DNA from: Rapana venosa
Lineage: Eukaryota > Mollusca > Gastropoda > Neogastropoda > Muricidae
Length of the DNA: 64,000 nucleotides
Reading direction: 5' to 3'
Assembly: GCA_028751875.1 (NCBI GenBank)
Contig: CM054143.1
Span: 62,062,382-62,126,381, forward strand
In this document: in pieces, positions 13,266 to 23,344 of the stretch
How the letters are laid out: every line of letters begins with the position of its first letter
Position numbering within the stretch: position 1 is the stretch's first letter
Made by a program: the position numbers and the translations under genes
Notes under the pieces: generated by a model
The model's input: only the letters and a program-made list of their open reading frames with translations
What the model was told of the DNA's origin: nothing
The model's database searches: none

Positions 13266-13684
13266 GAGCAACATTATCATTTTAAATCACTCTTATTACC
13301 GCATGAGGCAGAATGCTCATTACAGGCAGTAAAAGTGACTGCATTTTTGTAGAAAGGTATTATTGTTTTCATTGTGTTTGTCTTGACTGACTGCAATCCT
13401 GTGAATACTGGAAATATATTTTTCAAATCAACTGATAACGCAGGTATTTCTTGATTACTCTTGGGAATAAGTATCATAATTACATCATCCAGAGCATTTG
13501 CCCGTTTTCAAATCTTATACCAGAAACTAAAGTTTTCTCGAATTTAAACTGAAGGCATAAATTAGGAAGAATGAAGAAACTACATACAAGAAAACAGATT
13601 AAAATATTATTTTTTAAATTTTAGGAATCAGTGTCAAAATTGCATCATACAGAACTTTTTTTCTATTTCAAAATCTTATCTATC

Positions 13685-15130
13685 TATCTATCTGTCCCGT
13701 AGTCTGGCGACCGTGGGGGCACCCTCAAAGACTCAGCAACCAGTTCCCTCCATTCTTCTCTCTGTTCTGCCTTTCTCAGGGTTTTGTTGAGTTCTAGGCC
13801 TGTCCATTCACTGATGTTATCCTCCCAGCTCTTCCTTGGTCTGCCTCTTCTTCTTCCTCCTTGGACAGTGCCTGCAAAACTGTTTTTGTAATTCCTTGGG
13901 ATCTTGTGACATGCCCATACCACTTAAGTTTACGCTTTTCACGATCGTTTAGAAGGTTCTCATAGGGTCCAATGGTTTGCTGGATTCTGTTATGCACGCT
14001 TTCGTTGCTTATGTGGGCTTTGTAGGAATGCCAAGGAGTCTCCGAAAGCATCTCATCTCCACTGCCTGTACTCTCCTCTCCAAAACTGCAGTCAGGGTCC
14101 ATGATTCACAGGCAACAGAAAATGGAATGACAAGGGAGGGGCATTAGTCTGATCTTGGAGATAAATGGATATTCTTATCTCTCCAGATGGTGTTTAGTTT
14201 TGACAAAGCTGTTATTTTTCTGTGCAGTCCTGCATACTACTTCTGGCTTGGATCCCCGGTCGGATACAATGGCTCCCCGGTACTTGAAGCTTTGAACTGT
14301 TTCCAGCTTCTGGTCATTAACCCTGATATCAGTGCTAATGCCGTTTGGGGTTATTAGTCTCAGTTTGGTCTTCTCTGCATGATTTCCATGCCGTATGTTT
14401 TGGAGGCCTTATCCAAGTGTTCTGTTAGGCTGGCAAGCTCTTTTTCTGATCCTGCTATTCCTCAATGTCATTTTGCGAAACGGAGGTTTGTGATCGTTCT
14501 GCCCCCAATGCTGATGATCCTTCATGATGTTCCAGTGCATCAGCCATGATTCTCTCAAGGAAGATGTTGAAAAGGGTGGGTGAGAGAGACAGCCCCGGCC
14601 TTACTCCAACTGTTTTTCGAAACCATTCTCCAATGTTGTTGTTGTAGTACACGGCCTGGGGGCCCTGCTGTACAGCTGTTTGATGATCGACAGGTTTCAT
14701 TGAGCGTAAAGTTTTGTTGCCCAAAAAGCTGCTGCCACACCCTGTCTTTCCCTTCTTAAAATCGAAAAATACTGGTTAGGCTTGTTGTTTAAAGGTACCG
14801 CTCACATAGTATTCTGAGGTGAATATCTGTTCGTTGTCTGCGCCCTGCTGGGAAAACCTCTTGTTCCCAGCAATGATTCTCTGCTTTGCTTCAGTCTATT
14901 CAATTTTATTGCAGAAACCTTCTTGGGTGACATATGAGGCGTTTGTGCGGTAATTATGGCATTGTTGTAGTTTTCCCTTTTCTTGGGGGGTGAGATGACG
15001 ACTGGTCCATGGTGTTGGCCATTTTCCTGTCTGCCAATTTTTTGCAATTTTTAGTAGGGCGCTGACAGGGCTTCCCCTCCAGCTTGGCCCAAAACTCAGC
15101 GGAATGTTGTCACCCCTGCTGACTTCCCCT
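13685..15130 (-). mobile_element. RTE-like LINE fragment, broken frames
   Basis: Minus-strand translations in several frames assemble into the end of a reverse transcriptase. A first part near 14,800-15,060 contains TGKWPTPWT and LPKK-like text with NYR. A middle part near 14,480-14,660 contains GEWFRKTVGVRPG then SPTLFNIFLERIMADALE. The terminal part near 13,690-14,060 contains KLKWYGHVTRSQG, GRRRGRPRKSWEDNISEWTG and AEQREEWRELV. This ending is typical of RTE-type non-LTR elements common in molluscs and corals. Frames change repeatedly and the catalytic YADD-type motif is not visible in an intact frame. The copy lies in a CEP192 intron and is dead. Confidence 0.8.
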
Positions 15131-15690
15131 TTTTAGCGATCTGACTGTGTTTCCCCCTTTCTTCCCTGGGGGATGGGTGACTGCTGGTCTTTGCTTTGGG
15201 TACTTTAAAGGACTTCTGGATCCCTGCGGTTCTATATTTATACAGGTCGGAGCATATTTTTCCATCTTTTTCAAATATCCTGGTCTCAGTGAGACATTCC
15301 CATTTTGTCTTGGTTTTAAACCCTTTTCCTGTTTCGTGCTAGTAGGTCTTTCCCCAGCTGATTGCTTTCTTGCTATTGTTTTTCTTGATGTTCTCTTCAA
15401 TTTAAATTTATAAAAAGCAAAACTTTTAACAAATCAACCAAAACATTTTTCTCCAATTCAGAAAAAACGGGAAATCAGGAAACCTATCTAAGGGGAAAAA
15501 CCCACCCTACAAGATGTGTACTGCCCTCTGCTGAGCTCTTTTTTGGGGAGGCCCAGTACGGGGCCATCTCCAAGTCTTGGCCAGGCCCGGGGTGTCGCAC
15601 CGGGCAGATGACGGTGGGACTTCCACCCAGCGACTCGGGCGGTGGTCAGGGAATAGGACGGGCCTGCGTTGTAAAACCCCCGCTCAAAGG
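15131..15690 (-). other. Probable LINE remnant, unclear edge
   Basis: The LINE seems to extend upstream into 15,131-15,420, where a lysine- and arginine-rich minus frame of about 96 codons lies, but I see no motif to prove it. Bases 15,480-15,690 are GC-rich and contain no recognisable gene. Homopolymer runs suggest a low-quality consensus. Confidence 0.3.
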
Positions 15691-16705
15691 TAAGCAGTGC
15701 CACACGAATTCCCCCTGAAATTACAGTGCCAACAAAATTTACCCCTGAATTCGTCCACCACAAAATTTTACCAAAATTACAGTGCCCACACGAATTCCCC
15801 AAAAATTACAGTGCCCACACAGAATTACCCGAAATTACAGCCCCACACAAATTTTTCCCTAAAATTACAGCCCCACACAAAATTACCCTAAAATTACAGG
15901 CCCACAAAATTTACCCTAAAATTACAGCGCCACACACAAAATTACCCTGAAATTACAGCCCACACAGAAATTACCCTAAAATTTACAGGCCACACAGAAT
16001 TACCCTGAAATTACGCGCCCCACAAAATTACCCTAAAAATTCGGCCCCCCGAACTCCCCGAAATTCGCGCCAAAGAATTTCCCTAATTACGCGCCACACA
16101 AAAACCCCTAAATTATAGTGCCACAAGAATTACCCTAAAATTACGGGGCCCACACAAAATTTACCCTGAAATTACGTGCCAAAACACAAATTCCCCTGAA
16201 ATTACAGTGCCACACACAGAATTACCCGAAATTACATCCCAAAACACACGAATTTTCCCTAAATTACAGTGACACACGAATTACCCGAATTACAGTCCCA
16301 CACAGAATTACCCTGAAATTACAGTGCCACACAAAATTCCCCAAAATTTACAGTGCACCACAGAATTTTCCCAAAATTTACAGTGCCACAAAAATTACCC
16401 TGAAATTACAGTGCCACACAAAATTACCCTGAAATTTACAGTCCCCAAAAAAATTTCCCCTGAAATTACAGTGCCACACACAAATTACCCTGAAATTACA
16501 GCGCCGCACAAAATTACCCTAAATTACAGCGCCGACCAGAATTACCTAAATTTACAGCGCCGCACAAAATTAACCCTGAAATTACAGCGCCGACAGAATT
16601 CCCCTAAATTACGCGCCGCACAGAATTACCCTGAAATTACGGGCCCCCCACAGAATACCCTAAATTATAGTGCAACACCAACTCCCCTGAAAATATAGTG
16701 CCCAA
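15690..16705. repeat. Minisatellite, unit about 29 bp
   Basis: Around 34 head-to-tail copies of a unit built from GAATTACCCTGAAATTACA followed by GTGCCACACA. Unit length varies from about 26 to 31 bases through small deletions and substitutions. Late copies (16,500-16,640) shift from GTGCCACA to GCGCCGCACA, so the array has local sub-variants. It lies in a CEP192 intron next to a purine microsatellite. Confidence 0.92.
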
Positions 16706-16769
16706 ATTCAATTTTTTCAAACCCAAACATTGCTCTGTAATGTCAAACAAAAGTGCTTTGGTCAAAAGG

Positions 16770-16770
16770 G

Positions 16771-16803
<33 letters not shown>

Positions 16804-16816
16804 AGAGAGAGAGAGA
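16770..16816. repeat. (GA)n microsatellite
   Basis: An almost pure AG/GA run interrupted twice by GAAG. It closes the low-complexity block that begins with the minisatellite. Confidence 0.9.
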
Positions 16817-16819
16817 AAA

Positions 16820-17395
16820 CATGGGTGTCTGACACGCATTTTTAAGGGTTCCATGGAGTTCACAAAATGTTAACGGATGGTAGGGAAAGTATAATGATGT
16901 ACTCATTTACGCGGCCCCCTACTGAATCATTCAGTTACGAACAAGAAAATTGGGCCTATGCGATAATTTTTCCCGTGTTTGGGATAGCACTTCAGAAAAA
17001 TTAATGGTGAAATTTGGGGAGTTTATTGTTCGCGTCCACTTTTAAACCCCTCCTATCTCTTTCACCCATCACACAACGATGTCCCCCTATTCATTGCCAA
17101 ATCCGCATTTACATATTCAGCTTCTACTCTATGGTCAATTTAATTTCAATGTAACTGAACCAAGATGCTCCTCAAAACCTATTGTTTAAAGTTTTCAAAA
17201 CATTTTCTAGAGTTAGATATCAAAAACGAAATTTTGATGTAATTATTATATATTAACGGTTGTGCGCATTTCGGTGATCTGAGACAAAGCCTTCTGATAT
17301 GAAGTTACTTCCACCTTCCTTTTACTTCAAGATCCCTGTTGAAAAAAAAAACGTTTTTGCCCACCCCCCACAACCTCAGGACACACCTACATCAC
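16820..17395. other. CEP192 intron, nothing recognised
   Basis: AT-rich sequence without a convincing exon or repeat. The CEP192 segment expected between the exons at 17.4k and 12.9k was not found here or elsewhere. Confidence 0.5.
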
Positions 17396-17508
17396 CGACC
17401 AGATGGAGAGGCGCACAGGGGGGGAGACTTTTTTGGGTGTTCGCATTTTGAGGGTGCGGGTCAGGCAGTCTCCCCAGGTCACCTCCCCCATGTCCAGAGC
17501 CTCCACAG
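17396..17508 (-). CDS. CEP192: CEP192 exon, PapD-like domain strand
   Basis: After ACCTCCCCAG two bases complete a codon, followed by 37 codons that end before GTGATGTAGG. The peptide VEALDMGEVTWGDCLTRTLK then MRTPKKVSPPVRLSIWS parallels remembered human CEP192 DVLDFGDLTYGGWKALPLKL then INRTHATVPIRLII. The shared pattern is LD-x-G-(D/E)-(L/V)-T-(Y/W)-G followed by (V/I)-x(2)-P(V/I)RL. Its two-base start fits the one-base end of the exon at 18,103. An upstream AG at 17,519 would add three residues but shift phase, so 17,508 is preferred. Confidence 0.85.
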
Positions 17509-18102
17509 CTGGGGAGGTCTGCACCAAACATCATCTGCTGGTCACACTCTTTTGTCTCCTAGTTTGCCATCTACAACACCGGGAGTCCGGCGAACATGCA
17601 CCTACCTACAGAGGAGGCTGCAAGCTTGGCTCCTGTCTCATGCCTGATTTTTTTTTTCCATCTACCAGACCATAAGTGATGATCTGAGAGCCAGTCTTTT
17701 ACATAAGATGATACAACAATGCAACATACATTTTGCACAAGCATGCAAAATAATCCAAGAAACAAAAATTTTTGTCCTTGAAAATGTCTGCAAAAAAAAC
17801 CCTTTTGTAGGGAAACTATTACTCAACAAGAGGGGAAAAAAAGGCTCTACTTAGTAAAAAACAGGGTCTACATAGCAAAGAAGTCCAATTTCATGCAAGG
17901 AAATCTGCTTTTTCCCAATTTTATTCTTTTTTTTTCCCGTGTGTGAGTGCATTCTCTCTCTTTTTTTATTTTGAAGATTTTCAGCTGAGTTTGACGTGGT
18001 ACTATGAGTATTTTTGCCAAAATGTTTAAAAAATGACTCCTGATTGAAAAAAAGCAAACAAAGAAAAAAATTTGCCTTGTTTCTTCCAGAGGAAGCACTC
18101 AC

Positions 18103-18244
18103 GCATGCAGTTGCACCCTCCCTTGTTGTTTTGGCACTCAGCAACAGCATTAGCTGAGACGGACACTTCCCCCCCGGGTGGGGTTTCGAGCGGCGTACAC
18201 TTCAATATGACCCCCAAAACCCCGCTCTTCGGAACAAAAAACAC
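18103..18244 (-). CDS. CEP192: CEP192 exon, end of first PapD-like domain
   Basis: The exon follows TTTTTGCAG, starts on a codon boundary and ends one base into a codon before GTGAGTGC. Its peptide VFFVPKSGVLGVILKC, TPLETPPGGEVSVSANAVAE aligns with remembered human CEP192 VLFIPSSPGVFRCTFSVASW followed by a V-x-L-x-AIAES-like strand. It continues the exon at 18,993, whose last residues are ATEKMPVK, so the joined reading KMPVK-VFFVP matches human EIKVLFIP. This junction is one of the strongest supports for the gene call. Confidence 0.85.
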
Positions 18245-18509
18245 CTGCAAAAACAGGTAAACCCAGTGGTTACCACAACACCTGCTACATGACAATTTAC
18301 ACCTTTGGGTTAAATCTGCATGTAACTTATAAAAAACAAAAAGTTTGCTTTACTACATAGAAAATACACATGTCAAAAAAAATATGTTTCAAATGAAAAA
18401 ACCCTTTCCTCTTAGGGAGATATGGATCAATCCAATTACTTCTATGGCCCATATTGTTTTCTCAATTTTAAATTTTATAAAACCCATTTTAGTGACATTT
18501 TCAAAGGGG

Positions 18510-18780
18510 GACGGGATAGCTCAGGGGCGGAGTACCGTTTCCCCCACCCAATTTAAGCCGTCGAGCGGGTTACCAGTTGGTGGGGGACCTTTTTTCCGCC
18601 TGGCTTCAGAAACATTTGCCCCGTTCCCCCCAGCTGTAAATGGACCTGCCCTCTTTGGGGGTCGGGGAAAAGGTAAAGCACGAGGGAGGGGAGATGGGCC
18701 CCGCCCTCAATTGCTGGCCCTAAAAATGAGGTCTCTGACCCTGCCCCCCCCCACACCTTATAGGTTATGGACTCCTTTAC
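18510..18780 (+). mobile_element. tRNA/5S-like chimeric SINE, copy 1
   Basis: Begins ACGGGATAGCTCAGGGGCGG (tRNA A-box-like), then GTCGAGCGGGTTACCAGTTG and GGGGGACC, which match part of 5S rRNA. It ends CACCTTATAGGTTATGG. Compared with the copy at 58,092 it has many extra C and G letters, consistent with poor consensus in this part. Inserted between two CEP192 exons, in antisense. Confidence 0.8.
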
Positions 18781-18825
18781 TTATTCAAACTTCAAAAATC
18801 TAAAAGTCGAATGCCCCCCTCCTAA

Positions 18826-18895
18826 AGGGTGGGCAAAAAAAGGGGCAATGCAAAAATCTCACATTGGTGAACCCGGAGCTCTAGCTGGGGAACTA
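18826..18895 (+). repeat. SINE 3' module, degraded
   Basis: Contains AAAGGGTGGGCAAAAAAAGG, then AAAATCTCACATTGGTGAAC and GAGCTCTAGCTGGGGAA. This is the 3' module seen more cleanly at 59,025-59,100 and, reversed, at 25,815-25,905. Confidence 0.6.
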
Positions 18896-18992
18896 ACCCC
18901 CCCACCTCTTATATGACCAAAAAAATTATGCTTACTCCAGAACACGCGATACAGCACAAAGACCCACAAACCCCCATGAAATGAACCCTCAC

Positions 18993-19257
18993 CTTTACGG
19001 GCATTTTTTCAGTGGCTCCACACTGATGGGTTTTTGGCCTTGAGCTCAAAGGGCTTTGCTGATCAAAATTTGAGGGGTTGCCATTGAGAATCAGCCCACC
19101 AGGCGAAAGCGACGGTGACACATGGGCGGGCATTGGCACCGGCAATGCGTTTTTTTAGAGACCCCAAGTAGCAGAAATTTAGGGAAGTCCACGTGCCTGG
19201 ATTTTAATTTTGCTGCCGCTGGACCTTGGGTGGCCAGTATGGGGCCTTTGGGGTCAG
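18993..19257 (-). CDS. CEP192: CEP192 exon, first PapD-like domain, frameshifted
   Basis: A good 3' splice site (CCCTTTTTCCAG) opens the exon and AAG before GTGAGGGTTC closes it. The first half reads HVDFPKFLLLGVSKKTHCRC. The second half reads GGLILNGNPSNFDQQ then ATEKMPVK, one frame away. Human CEP192, as I remember it, has LKLPHACCVGIASQTLL, NPTDRWLQVSI, VNGEKVDLSTYR and HATEEIKV in the same order. The frame change lies near 19,115-19,135 beside runs of C and G. I infer a consensus indel rather than a pseudogene, because both splice sites and both downstream exons are intact. Confidence 0.8.
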
Positions 19258-20329
19258 CTGGAAAAAGGGACATTAATTTCTTTTTTTTTTTAAAAAAAAA
19301 AAACAGGTTTTTTGAATCTGTATCTGAATCATGGGGACTTTTCAGGGAACCATTTTTACCAACAGATAGAATAATGAAACTAATTTTTGTTGAACAAGCA
19401 AAATCTTCACAAATATCTTGTGTTGTACTTTGATGGTTTGACAGCTCTGTTTTTGGGAAAAAGCTTTTATATTTAACAAATCGTTATGTTTCCCATCAAT
19501 TAACAAATATATAGGCCAAAACATTTATCAAAAAAAAAGAACAAAAAAGGGCAGGGAAATTTAAAACAAAACAAGGCAAAAAAATTATATACAATACCCA
19601 AAAAGGATAAAAACTTTCTGTTCTTACACAAACACACAAACAAAAAAGCCAATATTGCGTAACGGTCCGTTAGAAAACCGATAGGGGAAAAAAATTCAAA
19701 ATTAAATCCTATCATCTTTTTTTTGCCTGCATCTAACGAAAACAATACCAAACTAATATGGTGTCTCAGAACAAAAAATCGCTGTCCTTTTCACTGTGAA
19801 AAATGCACACACATCCCCGCCCCATTCCCCTTTTCCTCTTTTATCCAGCGGGACTCCGCCATGCTGATGGCCGCCGTTTTTCCAACCCCCCAAACGGGGG
19901 TCTTGGTACAGCGGATCTTGCCCCAGAAATGCCCACGCCGAAAACCCCCCTACCCCAACATGGGCTGTGTCAGGTCCTCGTTCAATCATGTACCCACTCA
20001 TGGTGGACTCGTCCACAGCGCTAGCACCCGTACACTTGGGGCTTGGGTGGGGTCGGGTGGTTTTCTGTAACCGACTTACGGGATGCAAGGGGGATGGGTG
20101 GGGTGGGTAGACAGCTTTCTTTAGGGGGGGAGGTAGTCCCGGGGGAATGTGGGTGCCCGTCGGCCCCCCACACCTGGGGTCAGGTATTTTGTGCAAACTC
20201 CGTCCTCACACGAGGTGCCTGTGGGGGTGTTGGGGGGCCGTGAGTGTCTGAGGGGAAACCGTGTTGGAAGGGTACCCGGCGCTGAGCTATTTCTTTTGAC
20301 ATGGGGGGCTGGGCTGGGAACCTCCCCTT
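19258..20329 (-). other. Low-quality stretch, possible coding
   Basis: Within 19,750-20,200 a minus frame of about 147 codons includes DESTMSGYMIERGPDTAHVG. It falls where the linker before the first PapD-like domain of CEP192 would lie. I see no conserved motif or clean pair of splice sites, and G/C runs suggest errors. Left unassigned. Confidence 0.25.
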
Positions 20330-21650
20330 AGGGGGAGCAAAAAGCGGGACTCTGACGGTTTGCCTGCATCTGGAAACGCAAAACTCCCCCCACTTGCTCC
20401 CAGTCACTGGGGGGACTGCCCTGTGAGGGAACTGTGATTCTTGGCTGATTCCTGTGGGCCGGGAACTCTGGAGATGTCTGCTGGTTGTCAACTGTAACTT
20501 TTGGGAAATGAACATGTACTGGTGGGAAATTTTCCCCCAATCCTTCCACCTTCCCTTTTCCTGTCTTGCAGGAAACTGCGCCCTTTTCAAAAAGGTTGTG
20601 ACACGAAATGCCTTTAAAGCTCAATCTCTTTCTCTGTTCTGGCATCAGCAGGGGTGTTCTGGGAAATTGTGTTGCTGCGCATTGTCTTTGCTTCAAAAAA
20701 CTCCACATTTTTGCGCCAAACAATCCGTTTAGGTTCACAAGTCTCTCGCTTTGTCCCGGGTTCCCACTTTCTGGGGCTTTCTTTTGAGGGCATTCTGTGA
20801 TCAGTGCATACATCGGTGAAAAAAACTTTTTTGCAGGGTCAGACAAAAGAACTTGCTGGACGTCTTTTTTCGAAATGTTTGGGTTTTGGTCGCTTGTCTT
20901 TGCTGACTGTCGACAGCGCTCCACTGGAAAAGATTTTTCTTCTTGTTTCACTTCCGGCTTGGACAGAGGGAGGGAAACAGGCCTGTCACGGCCCCTTTCA
21001 GGCCTGTCCCCCTGGGGTGTCCCCCTGCACTTTGCCTGGTGTACCTGCACGAATCGCCCGACAGAGGTCACGTCTGGTTTTTCCCCCCCACTGGCTCTTT
21101 CTGGAGGAGGAGCTTTTCTCCAAAAACCCAAATGATTCCCTTAGCGTTTCCCCCCCGGATTCATCTTTCTTTAACTTTTCTGATCCCCCTGCTTGGCAGA
21201 AGGGTGGCCCGAACGCCCGGGAACCTAGACCTCCTGTTCAGGGGATGGGGACTAGCCCAATTTGGTTCCGACCGCCACAAGCTCCCCGAGAAGCAGTAGT
21301 CGATCGACCCTCACCCCTCCACCACTGACAGTCCCCCGGTCCCCGACTGCCCCCCGTCTCCGCCTTTTTTTTCGATCTTGAACACCTCACAGTTTTCCTT
21401 GCTGCATGTCCGGGTCCCTGCTGCTGCGTTTTGCCCTGGGAATCTTCATGAGGCTGAGACGAAGTTTGCGGCGTTGGAGTAGCTGTTGGGTTTTTGAAGA
21501 AGTCCAGCACATGCTGCTGCTAGAAAACCTCCATGGTCATGTCTCCCCCACCCTGGGTCATGTCCAGCACATGGAGGACAGCCCTCTCTCGCGTCACTTC
21601 ACCCGACGGGGCCCCCCCCCCCCCTCCCCAGCCAAACTCGGGTAGCTCTT
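20330..21650 (-). CDS. CEP192: Probable CEP192 disordered middle exon(s), frame-broken
   Basis: A minus frame is open from 21,131 to 20,328 (about 267 codons) and another from 21,510 to 21,238. Between 21,600 and 21,500 the text AVLHVLDMTQGGGDMTMEV, a stop, then QQHVLDFFKNPTATPTPQT suggests one coding stretch broken by errors. The composition is rich in S, P, K, E and Q, like the long disordered middle of CEP192, and it sits between the GTLGG exon and the PapD-like exons in the right order. No family-specific motif is visible, so the call rests on position, orientation and length. Exact ends are unknown. Confidence 0.42.
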
Positions 21651-22218
21651 TGCTGGCTGACTGCGCAGAACCCCCTTTGGGTGTGAAGGTGAGACACTGC
21701 TGAGCCCCGGGGTGATTTCCCGAAATCGTATCATTGTGTTCCCAAAAACAGCTAAACTTTTAGCATCAGCTTAATCTCCTAAAAATTTACAACTACCAGC
21801 TCAGGAATAAAAACAAACCTACAGCATATCTGGTCAAAAGCCCCAACACTGTATCAGTAACAATTGAAAAAAAAGAAAAGCTGTAAAACTCAGCAAAGAA
21901 ACATTTTATATTAAGTGGAATTAACAGTCATATATTGTTTATTTAAACCAATGACTAAGGATTCACACATAAAGGGGAAACCAAAGACCCTCCACCCCCC
22001 CTCCCCCACCAATCCGTTAGCAAAACTTTAGATAAAATACAGGTAAAAATCAGTGAAGAAAAAAAGCATTTAAAAACCCCCCCCCCCACAAAAATAAATA
22101 AAAAAAAAGAAGACCCCCAAACAAAGAATGTGAAATAAAAAGCTCTTTTAAGCATAGAACTTAAAAACCCCGGCTTCAGCAAAGGAACATTCCAGACTTT
22201 TTTTCATCATGGGGTTAC
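21651..22218. other. CEP192 intron, nothing recognised
   Basis: AT-rich sequence with C and A runs (for example 22,077-22,087). No exon or repeat identified. Confidence 0.5.
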
Positions 22219-22344
22219 CCTGACACAAAAGGCATGCTGATGACAAACGATGGGTTGATGCTGATGTGGTATTCTTCCCTCTTCACCCCCCTTTCCCCCC
22301 ATGCGGGAGCTCAGGGTAGACAGGGTTGATGGGGGAACATCAAA
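22219..22344 (-). CDS. CEP192: Possible CEP192 exon
   Basis: A 126-nt interval lies between TTCCCACTGAAG and a GTAACCCC donor and keeps codon phase at both ends. The peptide begins FDVPPSTLSTLSSRMGGKGG and ends QHAFCVR. It fits directly after the exon at 23,139 (ending PSVPR), where human CEP192 has a basic RPSFGY-type continuation. A second frame (ISINPSFVISMPFVSG) is also open and protein-like. Runs of C and G make the true frame uncertain. Confidence 0.38.
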
Positions 22345-22439
22345 CTTCAGTGGGAAAAAACGATGTGGGGGGGCTGCTTACTGGGTTTCCCAAATTCAGG
22401 CTGCACACAACAACACAAGCATGCCAAACTCCACTCTTC

Positions 22440-22600
22440 CCAAAAGTCTTTCCAGAACTATAAACTAGGGCCCATGTCAACATATGCAGAACACCCTTTG
22501 GGACCTGTTAAAACCTGTTTTCCCCTTTTTGAAAGGGCCATTGGTGCCGGGGGAACGGATGACAAAATTTTCAAAATGCATTTCACCGGGCACGGATGAA
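22440..22600 (+). mobile_element. SINE family B fragment
   Basis: Contains AACTATAAACTAGGGCCCAT, ACATATGCAGAACACC and GGATGACAAAATTTTCAAAA. These match, in order, the copies at 43,640-43,775 and 35,480-35,600. The tRNA-like head is missing. Confidence 0.6.
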
Positions 22601-23138
22601 GAAAAACACACAAGCTATTCCTTATCCTGGAAAAAAAAAAGAAAAAAAAAAGAATTTTTTTTTAAAAAAAAAGCACAGCATAGGACACATATTTGAATCC
22701 CAGACATTGTTGGGCACACCACATCCCTGCTAACTACAGATATATACTACAAAAGAATTTTCATCAACCCATGACCTTATAATATTATATATGCCCACAA
22801 AAAATGAATACACAAAACTTACCAACAAACAGTAAATGCGTTACTGTAAACTCTAAAGCTTGCAGTATCATATCATTACAGCTGACCGATTTCATAGAAA
22901 AATGTATTTTTGGGGGGATTGGAGTTTGGGGGTGGGGGAATGAGAAACACAATATAAATCTCTTTGTTTTTTAAATATTTTTCCCCAAATTTTTCATTTG
23001 TCCATTCTGAACACGTTTTAAGGAAATTTTCTTTGGAAATGATCAGAACTCAAACCTAACGAAGCACAAAATGAAAAAACCCACAAATCCTTACATTCTA
23101 CCCCTAACCTCCGTTCTCAGCCATAACCAGGCACCTAC

Positions 23139-23315
23139 CCGAGGAACACTGGGATCACCCCCCAAAGTGCCCAGGGTCTCAGTTCTGGCGGCCATGTAGG
23201 CTCCAATGGAGGTGTCCAGGTGCTCTGCATGTTCCTCTCCACCCAGGAACCCAGAGAAGCAGCCCTCCTCGCCTTCCCACGCCAGACCTTCTGCTGCCAG
23301 GGCCAGCTGGTGATG
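23139..23315 (-). CDS. CEP192: CEP192 exon with conserved LGTLGG motif
   Basis: A 177-nt exon of exactly 59 codons between CCTTTGCAG and GTAGGTGCC. It encodes HHQLALAAEGLAWEGEEG, then DTSIGAYMAARTETLGTLGG and DPSVPR. I recall human CEP192 having SLGEFFAQRSEALGCLGG preceded by an S-V-A-L-x-D-T-S-W segment; spacing and order agree. This motif is among the best conserved parts of the N-terminal half of CEP192/SPD-2 proteins and was the strongest N-terminal identity clue. Both ends lie on codon boundaries and match the neighbouring exons. Confidence 0.88.
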
Positions 23316-23344
23316 CTGCAAAGGTAGGTCGTGAATCCTCCTTA

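Noticed and set aside
15690..16705. CRISPR-like array
   Set aside because: Contiguous tandem units without unique spacers, in an animal genome; it is a minisatellite.
19753..20196. 147-codon minus frame as a further CEP192 exon
   Set aside because: Right place and strand, but no motif or splice pair, and the sequence is error-rich.
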